43,989 bases of DNA, taken from NCBI GenBank assembly GCA_020200135.1, contig JAIVJI010000028.1:1-43989 (forward strand). The letters are read 5' to 3'. The translations under genes were made by a program, and so were the position numbers. This stretch comes from Acidobacteriota bacterium. GTDB taxonomy: Bacteria; Acidobacteriota; Blastocatellia; Pyrinomonadales; Pyrinomonadaceae. Of this stretch, positions 8,728 to 17,875 are shown piece by piece. The notes under the pieces were generated by a model, which was not told where the DNA came from, ran no database searches, and saw only the letters and a list, made by a program, of their open reading frames with translations. Positions within the stretch are counted from its first letter, which is position 1, and each line of letters begins with the position of its first letter.

Positions 8728-9129
8728 CTAGAGGCGCCCGCGGCATTTCGCGCTCCCGCAGCGGCAGGCGAGCGTGCCGTCGTGGTGCGTCTCGCCGTAG
8801 TCGCACGTCAACTCCTCGCCCGGCTCGACGCGGCGCAGAGAGTAGAACTCGACGCGGCCGTAGCACACGCGCATGAAGGCGTTCGGCTCGCACGAGTGGT
8901 TGACGTGTTTGAAGGGGCTCGCGGAGTGCGTCGCGTCGAGCGCGCGGCCGTCGCCGAACTCGACGATCATGATGCAGTCGGAGGCGCGCGCGCGCCTGCG
9001 CGCCTCGCGCTCGGTGATGACCTCGCCGCCCAGCTCGCCCAGCTTCCGGCGCGCGGGCAGCGGAGAGGCGGCGTAGAGCCCGCGCCCCTGTATCCGGCTG
9101 CGCCCGACTTTGAAGTCGAAGGTTTCCAA
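8728..9129 (-). CDS. SET-domain protein (putative lysine methyltransferase)
   Basis: 133 residues. It is almost entirely a SET domain: an opening IQGRGLYAASPLPARRKLGE, the pseudoknot motif NHSCEPN at 77-83, ELTCDYGE at 106-113, and a post-SET cysteine cluster CRCGSAKC at 122-129. These are the S-adenosylmethionine and lysine channel elements of protein lysine methyltransferases, so transfer of methyl groups to lysine is expected. The bacterial substrate is unknown. There is no signal peptide, so it is cytoplasmic. The start at 9129 gives a complete fold. It stands alone between convergent and divergent neighbours. Compact single-domain SET proteins of this kind occur sporadically in bacteria, some probably acquired from eukaryotes. 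Confidence 0.88.
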   Translation of the reverse strand: METFDFKVGRSRIQGRGLYAASPLPARRKLGELGGEVITEREARRRARASDCIMIVEFGDGRALDATHSASPFKHVNHSCEPNAFMRVCYGRVEFYSLRRVEPGEELTCDYGETHHDGTLACRCGSAKCRGRL

Positions 9130-9181
9130 GCGCGTGGATTATAGCCAGCCGGGCCGGCGCGGCCAAAGCAGCCCGCGCGCC

Positions 9182-9285
9182 TCAGCGCGTGCCCGCCGGC
9201 TTCGTGACCCTCAGTCGCTCGAACGCGATGCGCTTGTTCGCGTAGTCGAAGACGACGCGGAACGCGCGGAGCGGGTATGTAGTGG
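9182..9285 (-). pseudogene. Possible C-terminal remnant of an aspartyl protease-like gene
   Basis: Read on the minus strand, this stretch ends in FRVVFDYANKRIAFERLRVTKP and a stop at 9182. That resembles the last strand of retropepsin-like or PDZ-aspartyl proteases (FDY..KR motif). No ATG and no plausible upstream coding sequence exist before the divergent DUF4126 gene, so only the tail would remain. Short similarity; it could be chance. Confidence 0.3.
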
Positions 9286-9349
9286 CCTGCGGGGTGGCCG
9301 GCGGCGGCGCACTTTGGCCGCGACGGCCGACGGGGGAGGCTGAGAGAGG

Positions 9350-9964
9350 ATGAACCTGATACAGATTCTCGGGCTGGCGCTCGGGTCGGCCTGGACTTCG
9401 GGCATCAACCTGTACGCCACGGTGGCCGTGCTCGGGCTTCTCCAGCACTACGGGCTCGCGCGCCTGCCCGGCGGGCTTGAGGCGCTCGACAACTGGTGGG
9501 TCATCGGCTTCGCGCTCGGGCTCTACGCGGTCGAGTTCGTCGCCGACAAGATTCCTTACGTGGACACGGTCTGGGACGCCGTCCACACGTTCATACGCGT
9601 GCCCGCGGGCGCGGCGCTGGCGGCCGCGGCGACCTCGGACGTCAGCCCGGCCGTGCAGGTCATCGCGCTGCTGCTCGGCGGCGGCCTCGCGCTCTCGACC
9701 CACGGGACGAAGGCGACCGTGCGCGCGGCGGCCAACGTGAGCCCGGAGCCCGTGACGAACTGGGCGCTCTCACTCGTAGAGGACGCGATAGCCGTGGGCG
9801 CGGTCGTGCTCGCGGTGCTCCACCCCGTCGTCATCCTCGTCGTCGTCTCCGTCTTCCTCGTCTTCTTCGCGTGGCTCCTGCCGAAGGTTCTGCGGCGTCT
9901 CGGCCGCATGGCGCGGGCGGCGCGCGACTTCTTCCGCGGGCGCGGGGTCAGGGCTGAGAGTTAA
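9350..9964 (+). CDS. DUF4126 membrane protein
   Basis: 204 residues. It opens IQILGLALGSAWTSGINLYA and continues with FVADKIPYVDTVWDAVHTFIR and GGGLALSTHGTKATVRAAAN, the conserved segments of the DUF4126 family. Several hydrophobic stretches (about 1-30, 50-65, 95-125, 145-180) make it an inner-membrane protein; the tail is basic (LRRLGRMARAARDFFRGR). GAGAGG lies just before the ATG. The stop is 4 nt before the ethanolamine ammonia-lyase start, so the two are probably one transcript. The family has no known function, and the linkage to the lyase is suggestive only. Confidence 0.85.
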   Translation: MNLIQILGLALGSAWTSGINLYATVAVLGLLQHYGLARLPGGLEALDNWWVIGFALGLYAVEFVADKIPYVDTVWDAVHTFIRVPAGAALAAAATSDVSPAVQVIALLLGGGLALSTHGTKATVRAAANVSPEPVTNWALSLVEDAIAVGAVVLAVLHPVVILVVVSVFLVFFAWLLPKVLRRLGRMARAARDFFRGRGVRAES

Positions 9965-9968
9965 AGGC

Positions 9969-12065
9969 ATGGCTTCAGACCGACGCGAGCTGCTGAAGAC
10001 TTTCGCGCTCGCCAACGAGTTCAAGGAGGGCGACCTGCTCGTCGGCGGGACGCGCGACGACGCGGCGCGCACTTCGGCGCGCGAGGCCGTGGGCGCGCTC
10101 ACGCTCGGCGAGTTGCAACGCGCGGCGCTCGTCGAAGACGGCGTGAGCGAGGCTCTGGCCGGCTCGCTCGACGCGCGGCTCGCGGCGGAAATCTCGGGCC
10201 TGACAATCGGCGGGCTCAAGAGCGTCCTGCTCGGCGCGGGCGGCGCGGAGTGGGCGCGGCGCTACCACGCGGGGCTTTCGAGCGAAGCGGTCGCCGGCGT
10301 CGTGAAGCTGATGACGAACGAGGAGCTCTCGGCCGTCGCGCGCAAGCTCTTCAACCCGCTCCCCGGCGAGGGCGTCCGCGTCGGCTCGCCCGGCCACTTC
10401 GGCTCGCGCATCCAGCCGAACAGTCCCGGCGACGACGAGGAGGAGATACTCTTCTCCATCCTCGAAGGGCTGGCGCACGGCTGCGGCGACGTCGTCATCG
10501 GTCTGAACCCGGCGGCCGACGACGTGGAGACTATCGCGCGGCTCGAAGAGCTGCTCCGCTCGGCGGTCGAGCGGCTCGAACTGCCGACGCGCTACTGCGT
10601 CCTCTCCGACATCGTCAAGCAGTCGGACGCGCGCGCCCTGTGCCGCGTTGACGTGGGCTTTCAGAGTCTCGCGGGAACCTCGCGCGCGCTCGGCGGGATG
10701 GTCGGCCTGGACGTTGACGGCGTAACAGACCTCGCGCGCGGCTTCGACGGGCTCTACTTCGAGACGGGGCAGGGGTCGGAGGTGACCAACGGCGCGGCCG
10801 AAGGCGTGGACATGGTGACGCTCGAAGCGCGCAGCTACGGCGTGGCGCGCCACATCGGTAAGCGCACGGGCGCGTGGATGATCGTCAACGACGTGGCCGG
10901 CTTTATCGGGCCGGAGGTCTTCCGCACGGGCGGGCAGCTCCTGCGCGCGTGCCTCGAAGACACAGTGATGGCGAAGCTGCACGGGCTGACGATGGGGCTC
11001 GACGTGTGCTCGACCTTTCACATGGGCATCGAGCCGGCCGAGCTGCGGCGTCTGACCGAGGGGATAGTCGAGCGTGCGGCGCCCGCCTACCTGATGGCCG
11101 TCGCGGGCAACGCCGACCCGATGCTCGGATACCTGACGACCTCCTTCCGCGAACACCCCGCGCTCAGGCACAAGACCGGCCGCCGAATCTCGACGCCGAT
11201 GCGGAGGCGTCTGTCCCAGCTCGGAGTGTTCGACCCGCGCGGCCGGCCGCGCGGCGACGCGGAGTGCGTGGCCGCTCTGTACTCCTCCTACATGAAGGCC
11301 GGCGGCGACACGCGCGCGGGCGAGACGCTGCGCGTGGAGGGGAGTAAAAAGCTTCAGGCGCTCGGGCGTCGCGGCTTCGACCTCGGGCGCGGCCACGGCG
11401 CCGACTACGAGCCGCCGGCGGAGGTCGCGGCGCGGCTCGAAGGCATCTACGCGCACGCGCGGCGCGCGCTCTACGCGGCGCTCGACGAGGGGCTCGTCCG
11501 CGAAGTCAGCCCGCACAACCTGCGCGCGCGCACCGAGGCGCGCGAACGCGAGCAGTACCTGTCGGAGCCCGCTTCGGGCGAGCGCCTGCGCGCGGAGGAC
11601 GCCGCGCGCGTCGCCGCGCTCTACCCGTCGCGCCGGCCGCGCGTGCAGCTCGTGCTCTCGGACGGGCTGAACGCCGAAGCGCTCAACGAGAATTTGCGCG
11701 GGGTGCTGCCGCGCCTGCGGCGGGACTTGGGCGAGGCCGGCCTCCACGTCGGCGAGGCGGACGTGGTCGTCACGAACGGCCGCGTGCGCGCGGGCTACCA
11801 CGTCGGCGAGCTGACGGGCGTGGACGTGGTCGTCCACCTCATCGGCGAGCGCCCCGGCACGGGGCTCAACACGCTCTCGGGCTACGTCACCTACGGGCGC
11901 GACGAGGCGGGGCGCGTGCGCTGGAGCCCGGCGCTCGACCACTCCCGCACGACGGCCGTCTGCGGCGTCCACCCTAAGGGCAAGCGCCCCGAGACGGCCG
12001 TGGAAGAGATTGTCAGGTGTGTCGTGAGGGCGATAAAGGAAGGGCGCTCCGGCGTCGCGCGCTGA
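9969..12065 (+). CDS. Ethanolamine ammonia-lyase, EutB and EutC fused in one chain
   Basis: 698 residues. The N-terminal 450 or so match EutB: LMTNEELSAVARKL, GSRIQPNSPGDDEEEI, ILEGLAHGCGDVVIGLNP, FETGQGSEVTNGAAEG, and the barrel segment FIGPEVFRTGGQLLRACLED with MGLDVCSTFHMG. After a charged linker (about 440-550) the C-terminal 150 residues match EutC: VQLVLSDGLNAEALNENL, GRVRAGYHVGE and VVVHLIGERPGTGLNTLSGYVTY. The usual enzyme is an adenosylcobalamin-dependent complex of two polypeptides that converts ethanolamine to acetaldehyde and ammonia. Here both are one polypeptide. No reactivase EutA, regulator EutVW or microcompartment shell gene is nearby, so metabolism of the aldehyde in an organelle is not supported. 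Confidence 0.85.
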   Translation: MASDRRELLKTFALANEFKEGDLLVGGTRDDAARTSAREAVGALTLGELQRAALVEDGVSEALAGSLDARLAAEISGLTIGGLKSVLLGAGGAEWARRYHAGLSSEAVAGVVKLMTNEELSAVARKLFNPLPGEGVRVGSPGHFGSRIQPNSPGDDEEEILFSILEGLAHGCGDVVIGLNPAADDVETIARLEELLRSAVERLELPTRYCVLSDIVKQSDARALCRVDVGFQSLAGTSRALGGMVGLDVDGVTDLARGFDGLYFETGQGSEVTNGAAEGVDMVTLEARSYGVARHIGKRTGAWMIVNDVAGFIGPEVFRTGGQLLRACLEDTVMAKLHGLTMGLDVCSTFHMGIEPAELRRLTEGIVERAAPAYLMAVAGNADPMLGYLTTSFREHPALRHKTGRRISTPMRRRLSQLGVFDPRGRPRGDAECVAALYSSYMKAGGDTRAGETLRVEGSKKLQALGRRGFDLGRGHGADYEPPAEVAARLEGIYAHARRALYAALDEGLVREVSPHNLRARTEAREREQYLSEPASGERLRAEDAARVAALYPSRRPRVQLVLSDGLNAEALNENLRGVLPRLRRDLGEAGLHVGEADVVVTNGRVRAGYHVGELTGVDVVVHLIGERPGTGLNTLSGYVTYGRDEAGRVRWSPALDHSRTTAVCGVHPKGKRPETAVEEIVRCVVRAIKEGRSGVAR

Positions 12066-12082
12066 AGCCCGGAGCGCCCTTC
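12039..12082. terminator. Bidirectional terminator-like hairpin
   Basis: A 14-bp perfect stem (12039-12052 with 12069-12082, arm GAAGGGCGCTCCGG) and a 16-nt loop span the stop codon of the lyase gene and lie before the end of the convergent propeller gene. There is no strong T-run. Confidence 0.5.
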
Positions 12083-12098
12083 GGTCGGTTAAGCCGTC

Positions 12099-13340
12099 CT
12101 ACTTCTTCGCCCGCAGGTCGTAGGCGTAGATGGTGTCCTGGTCGCGGAGGAAGAGGTGGCCGCCGGCGACGATGGGGTGCGCCCACGTCGGCAGCGAGTC
12201 CTGCGGGATGCGGAAGCGCCCCTTCTCGCGGTAGCCCTCGGGCGTCGCCTCGGCGAGTCCCACCACGCCGTTCTCGCTCAGGAGGTAGAGCAGGCCGTCG
12301 GCGTAGACGAGCGAGCCCTTGCCGACGCTGCGGTCCTTCCACGCGACCTCGCCCGTGTCGAACTTCATCGCCGTCAGAATCCCGCCCGAGAAGCCGTAGA
12401 GGTGGTCGCCGATGAGCACCGAGCTGCTGTGGTGGTTGCGCATCTCGCGCGTGAAGTAGACCTCGGAGGCCGACTTGCCGTCCGCCTTGATCTCGACGAG
12501 CCCGCCGCCGTTGCCGTAGTCCGAAGATATCCAGACGCGGTTGCCGCGCACGACCGGCGTCGCCGCGTTGGCGGTCTGGTTCGCCGCCTTCGGGTAGTCC
12601 CACAGGAGCGCCCCCGTCTCAAGGTCGAGCCCGAGGCCGCGCGAGTGTGTGAAGAAGACGACCTGCGTCTTGCCGCCGACCGTGACGGGGATGCCCGACG
12701 AGTAGCCCGCGCGGTCGCTCTGGCTCTTCCAGACGAGCGAGCCGTCGCGCTTGTTGAGCGCGACGACCGACGCGCCCGGGCCGCCCGGGTTGACGAGTAG
12801 TTTCGCGCCGACGACGAGCGGCGACTCGCTGATGCCCCACGTGATGTTCGAGCCGCCGAACTTCTGCAGGACGTTCATCGTCCAGACGACCTTGCCGGTC
12901 GCGGCGTCTAAGGCCGAGAGGTCGCCGCTGCCGCCGAGCGCGTAGACGCGGTCGCCGTCCACGGTCGGCGTGCCGCGCGGGCCGTCGCCCCGGTCGTTGC
13001 GGAACGCCGAGCCGTGCGGCGTGGCCCAGACCTCCTTGCCGGTCTTGAAGTCGAAGGCGACGACGAACTCGCGCTCGCCACGCAGCCCCATCGTGTAGAG
13101 CCTCCCCTTCGACGCCGAGAGCGACGAGTAGCCGCGCCCCGCCCCCGTCGCCTTCCACGCGAGCGGCGGCCCCGTCTCCGGCCACTGTTTGAGCAGCCCC
13201 GTCTCCTTCGACAGGCCGTCGCGGTTGGGGCCGCGCCACTGCGGCCACTCGGCGGGGGTTTGCGCCGCCGACCCGGCCGCGCACAAGAGGGACAGGACGA
13301 GCGCCGCCAGCGCCGGCGGCAGTACGCGCACACTTCTCAT
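12099..13340 (-). CDS. PQQ-like beta-propeller protein, secreted (propeller 1)
   Basis: 413 residues. The start at 13340 is preferred because GAGGAG lies 9 nt before it; the ATG at 13349 directly abuts that site. A signal peptide (hydrophobic LPPALAALVLSLLCAAGSAAQ) is followed by EWPQWRGPNRDGLSKETGLL, the characteristic first blade of this family. Later blades show AFDFKTGKEVW, ALDAATGKVVWTMNVLQKFGG, ALNKRDGSLVW, DLETGALLWDYP. This is a BamB-like eight-bladed fold in the periplasm or beyond. Nothing suggests a cytochrome or a disulfide ring of vicinal Cys as in PQQ-alcohol dehydrogenases, so enzymatic activity is not supported. It is divergent from the adenylating enzyme gene. Confidence 0.85.
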   Translation of the reverse strand: MRSVRVLPPALAALVLSLLCAAGSAAQTPAEWPQWRGPNRDGLSKETGLLKQWPETGPPLAWKATGAGRGYSSLSASKGRLYTMGLRGEREFVVAFDFKTGKEVWATPHGSAFRNDRGDGPRGTPTVDGDRVYALGGSGDLSALDAATGKVVWTMNVLQKFGGSNITWGISESPLVVGAKLLVNPGGPGASVVALNKRDGSLVWKSQSDRAGYSSGIPVTVGGKTQVVFFTHSRGLGLDLETGALLWDYPKAANQTANAATPVVRGNRVWISSDYGNGGGLVEIKADGKSASEVYFTREMRNHHSSSVLIGDHLYGFSGGILTAMKFDTGEVAWKDRSVGKGSLVYADGLLYLLSENGVVGLAEATPEGYREKGRFRIPQDSLPTWAHPIVAGGHLFLRDQDTIYAYDLRAKK

Positions 13341-13492
13341 TCGGGTCATCTCCTCACTGAAACTCGAAAGTCCAACGGGTCTGTCCGCCCGCCGGGTCCA
13401 ATCCGAGTGAGCTTTGTCCAAAACTCTTCCGCGAAACCACGCGTAGGGGGGTTGTGCGGCGACCGCCCGTGCGGTTAATCTCCAAGACCAAG

Positions 13493-14581
<1,089 letters not shown>

Positions 14582-14592
14582 ACTTCTGCCTT

Positions 14593-15749
14593 ATGCTCCA
14601 CATACCTATCCTTCGTTGGGGCGAGCCGTACCGGAGTCTGGAGGCGGCGCGCGCGGTTCACTACCGGACGCGCGAGCCTTTCGTCGAGGTGAGTCAGGCG
14701 AACGTCGGGCTCATCCGGCGCGACCTGCGCGGGCAGGCGGAGGCGCGCGCGGCGCTGTCGGAGTTCCCGGTCGCGGAGCTGCTCGCGCTGTGTAAGCGTG
14801 CGGCCGGGCACTTCGCGTCGGACGAGCTGCCGCTGGGCGACGGCGCGCAGACGCCGGAAGATTACGTCCGACAGGTGACGGCGACGACGGGGATGCCGCA
14901 CGTGCTCGTGCGCCGCAACCTGGAGAAGATTCGCGGCGTGCTCGACACGATGGGCGACGTGCTGGCGGGGCTGACACGCGGGCTCGACCTGAGCGTTTTG
15001 GACGAGGGCTTTGGCGAGCAGGGCGGTCAGGTGTTGAGCTTCTACCCCGTGACGCAGGCTCTGGGCGTCGTGCTGCCGAGCAACTCGCCGGCCGTCCACG
15101 CGCTGTGGACTCCGGCGGTCGCGCTGAAGACGCCGCTCGTGCTGAAGCCCGGCGCGGCCGAGCCGTGGACGCCGTACCGCCTGATAGAGGCGTTCGCGCG
15201 CGCGGGGCTCCCGCGCGGGGCGTTCGGCTACTACCCGACCGACCACGCGGGCTCCGGCGTCATCCTCGAACAGACGGGGCGCGGGATGATGTTCGGCGAC
15301 GCCTCCTCGGTCGGCGCGTGGAAGGACGACCCGCGCGTAGAGCTGCACGGCCCCGGCTACAGCAAAGTCGTCATCGGCGAAGACTGCGCCGACGAGTGGG
15401 AGCAGCACCTCGACGTTATCGCCGCCTCCATCGCCGACAACGGCGGGCGCTCGTGCGTCAACGCCTCGGGGAGCACCCGCTCGCCAACCGCGAGTTCCTG
15501 TTCCCGTTCGCCAGCGTCGTCGAGGTCAGCCAGGACGAGATACCCGAGGCGCTCGGGCCCTCGCTCGTCGTCACGGCCGTCACGCGCGACGCCGGGCTCG
15601 TCCGACGCCTCGCGCAGTCGCCGCTCGTCGGCCGCCTCAACGTCGGCGCGGTCGCGACCAACTTCGTACGCTGGGACCAGCCGCACGAGGGCAACCTCTT
15701 CGAGCACCTTTACGCGCGCCGGGCCTTCCACCGCGCGGCCGCCGGGTGA
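14593..15749 (+). pseudogene. Aldehyde dehydrogenase (EhpG/LuxC-like), internal deletion and frameshift
   Basis: The first frame gives a normal N-terminal and cofactor-binding region: VLPSNSPAVHALWTPAVALKTP and LVLKPGAAEPWTPYRLIEAF, then NGGRSCVNAS with the catalytic cysteine at about residue 288. Near 15465-15473 the reading frame changes; the +1 frame continues as EHPLANREFLFPFASVVEV and runs to LYARRAF and a TGA at 15747-15749. In the family the cysteine and the later REFLFPF glutamate are about 90-100 residues apart; here about 13. So roughly 80-90 residues are absent as well as the frame being shifted. Without this the gene would reduce an acyl adenylate or thioester to an aldehyde for the preceding enzyme. 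Its stop lies 4 nt before the glycosyltransferase ATG. Either a real disabled gene or an assembly error. Confidence 0.75.
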
Positions 15750-15753
15750 GGCG

Positions 15754-17097
15754 ATGCGCATTCTCTACATCACGGCCGGGGCGGCGCAGATGTACTGCGG
15801 GAGCTGTCTGCGCGACAACGCGCTGGCGACAGAGTTGATGGCGCGCGGCCACGACGTGGTGCTCGTGCCGCTCTACACGCCGACGCTGACCGACGAGCCG
15901 AACGTCAGCCGCGGGCGCGTCTTCTTCGGAGGCATCAGCGTCTACCTCGAACAGCACTCGGCGCTCTTCCGGCGCACGCCGCGCCTGCTCGACCGACTCT
16001 GGGACTCGAAGCTCGCGCTCAAGCTCGCCTCGCGCAGCTCCATCCAGACCAGCCCCCGGATGCTCGGCGAGCTGACCGTCTCGATGCTCCGCGGCGAGGA
16101 CGGCAACCAGCGCAAGGAGCTTGAGAAGCTCATCGACTGGCTCAAGACGGAGCCGCCGTTCGACGTGCTCTGTCTGCCCTACACGCTGCTCATCGGGCTG
16201 GCCGCGCCGCTCCGCGAGGCGCTCGGCCGCCCCGTCTGCTGCACGCTCCAGGGCGAAGACCTCTTCCTCGAAGGCTTGCCCGAGCCGTACCGCTCGGAGT
16301 CCTTGAGGCTCATCCGCGAGAACGTGCGCCACGTCGAGCGCTTCCTGCCCGTCAGCCAATACTACGCCGAGTTCATGCCCGGCTACCTCCACATCCCGCG
16401 CGAGAAGATGAGGCTGGTGCCGCTCGGCATCAACATGCAAGGCTACGAGCGGCGCGCGCCGCGCGGGGGGGGAAGCCCCTTCACGGTCGGCTACTTCGCG
16501 CGCGTCGCGCCCGAGAAGGGCCTGCACCTTCTGGCCGAAGGCTACGTGAAGATGCGCGGCCGCCCGAACGCGGGCGAGGCGCGGCTCGAAGTCGCGGGCT
16601 ACCTCGGCGAGGAGCACAGGGGTTACCTCGCGGGGGTCGAGCGGCGGATGCGCGAGGCGGGGCTCGGCGCGGAGTTCAACTACCGGGGCGTGCTCGACCG
16701 CGAGGGAAAGATTGCGTTCCTGCGCGGGCTCGACGTGCTCTCCGTGCCGGCGACCTACGACGAGCCGAAGGGCATCTTCCTGCTCGAAGCGATGGCGTGC
16801 GGCGTGCCCGTCGTCCAGCCGCGGCGCGGCGCGTTCACAGAGGTCGTCGAGCGCACGGGGGGCGGCCTGCTCGTCGAGCCGGACGACGCCGCGAGCCTGG
16901 CCGAAGGGCTCCTGCGCGTGAAGACGGACGCGGCGCTCGCCTCCGGGCTGAGCGCCGCCGGGTACGCGGGCGTGCGCCGGCACCACACGGTCGCGCGGAT
17001 GGCCGACCGCGCCCTCGAAGTCTACGAGGAGGTCGCGGGCGTCGCCGCGCGCGGGACTGAGGCGCCGCCGGCGGCCGTCGCCCGAGCCGGGAAGTAA
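15754..17097 (+). CDS. Glycosyltransferase family 4
   Basis: 447 residues from the ATG at 15754, preceded by GTGAGG that overlaps the aldehyde dehydrogenase stop. The same frame is open back to 14593 only because of the upstream frameshift, so the 834-residue fused frame is not a real protein. The N-terminal Rossmann half opens RILYITAGAAQMYCGSCLRDNALATELMARGHDVVLVP (here broken off); the C-terminal half has FTVGYFARVAPEKGLHLLAEG, the GT4 donor-binding region, and YDEPKGIFLLEAMACGVPVVQP with the EX7E-type motif. It transfers a sugar from a nucleotide donor to an unknown acceptor. Cys-rich CGSC near the N-terminus is unusual. Part of the plus-strand run with the ABC exporter, suggesting glycosylation of an exported product (inference). 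Confidence 0.85.
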   Translation: MRILYITAGAAQMYCGSCLRDNALATELMARGHDVVLVPLYTPTLTDEPNVSRGRVFFGGISVYLEQHSALFRRTPRLLDRLWDSKLALKLASRSSIQTSPRMLGELTVSMLRGEDGNQRKELEKLIDWLKTEPPFDVLCLPYTLLIGLAAPLREALGRPVCCTLQGEDLFLEGLPEPYRSESLRLIRENVRHVERFLPVSQYYAEFMPGYLHIPREKMRLVPLGINMQGYERRAPRGGGSPFTVGYFARVAPEKGLHLLAEGYVKMRGRPNAGEARLEVAGYLGEEHRGYLAGVERRMREAGLGAEFNYRGVLDREGKIAFLRGLDVLSVPATYDEPKGIFLLEAMACGVPVVQPRRGAFTEVVERTGGGLLVEPDDAASLAEGLLRVKTDAALASGLSAAGYAGVRRHHTVARMADRALEVYEEVAGVAARGTEAPPAAVARAGK

Positions 17098-17127
17098 ATT
17101 CTCAGACAGCCGAAGGCAAGAAACAGA

Positions 17128-17796
17128 GTGCTTGTAGTCGAGAACCTGTCGAAGGAGTACGGGACGCCGGGCGGCGTGCTGCCGATCCTGTCGGGCGTCT
17201 CGCTCCGCCTGGGGCGCGGCGACGCGGTCGCGGTGATGGGGCCTTCGGGGAGCGGGAAGAGCACGCTGCTCTACGTCCTCGGCGCGCTCGAGCCGCCGAC
17301 CTCGGGCACGGTCACGCTCGACGGCCAGGACCCCTTCGCGCTCGGCGAGCGCGAGCTGGCGACGTTCCGCAACCGTGAGGTCGGCTTCCTCTTTCAGGAC
17401 CACTGCCTGCTCCCGCAGTGCTCGGTGCTGGAGAACGTCCTGACGCCGACGCTCGTCGCGCGCGGGCGTGGCGAAGACTACGGCGAGAGGGCGCGCTTGC
17501 TGCTCGCGTCGGTCGGGCTCTCGCACCGCGAGGGCCACCGGCCGGCCGAGCTTTCGGGCGGCGAGAAGCAGCGCGCGGCGCTGGCGCGCGCGCTGATGAT
17601 GCGGCCGAGCCTTCTGCTGTGCGACGAGCCGACGGGGAACCTCGACCAGAAGGCGGCCGAGCGGGTCGCCTCGCTCCTGCTCGAACTGCACCGCGCGCAG
17701 GAGACCATCCTCGTCGTCGTCACACACAGCCCCGAACTCGCCGCGCGCTTCCCCGTCCGCTACCGCCTGACCGACCAAAGGCTGGTCGAGGAGTAA
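17128..17796 (+). CDS. ABC transporter ATP-binding protein, LolD/MacB type
   Basis: 222 residues from a GTG start at 17128. Complete nucleotide-binding domain: Walker A GPSGSGKST (38-46), Q-loop FLFQDHCLLP, signature LSGGEKQRAALARAL and Walker B LLLCDEPTGNLD, with the switch histidine in VVVTHSPEL. The EPTGNLD form and small size place it in the LolD/MacB/FtsE branch, which works with FtsX-type permeases. The next gene is such a permease, so the two form a probable exporter or mechanotransmitter. The TAA stop lies inside the first heptamer of an inverted repeat that separates the pair. Confidence 0.9.
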   Translation: MLVVENLSKEYGTPGGVLPILSGVSLRLGRGDAVAVMGPSGSGKSTLLYVLGALEPPTSGTVTLDGQDPFALGERELATFRNREVGFLFQDHCLLPQCSVLENVLTPTLVARGRGEDYGERARLLLASVGLSHREGHRPAELSGGEKQRAALARALMMRPSLLLCDEPTGNLDQKAAERVASLLLELHRAQETILVVVTHSPELAARFPVRYRLTDQRLVEE

Positions 17797-17871
17797 ACCG
17801 TGAACCGTAAACCGTGACAAGAGAAAGACAGTTCCTTCTTGTCACGGTTCACGGTTTACGGCTCACGGTTC
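17793..17871. repeat. Heptamer inverted repeat between ABC ATPase and permease genes
   Basis: Left arm 17793-17821 consists of GTAAACC, GTGAACC, GTAAACC, GTGAC; right arm 17838-17871 carries the complement in 7-bp steps (TCACGGT, TCACGGT, TTACGGC, TCACGGT). The 16-nt spacer resembles that of the element at 22522. The stop codon of the ATPase gene lies in the first unit. Confidence 0.85.
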
Positions 17872-17875
17872 TTCA

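Noticed and set aside
9969..12065. Ethanolamine-utilisation microcompartment locus
   Set aside because: No shell, reactivase or regulator genes near the lyase.
14593..17097. One 834-residue frame joining an aldehyde dehydrogenase to a glycosyltransferase
   Set aside because: Residues between about 290 and 387 are Ser/Arg-rich nonsense; the true dehydrogenase end is in another frame, and the transferase has its own start and ribosome site at 15754.
15637..17820. 727-residue minus-strand frame over the glycosyltransferase and ABC ATPase
   Set aside because: Shadow composition and no recognisable motifs.
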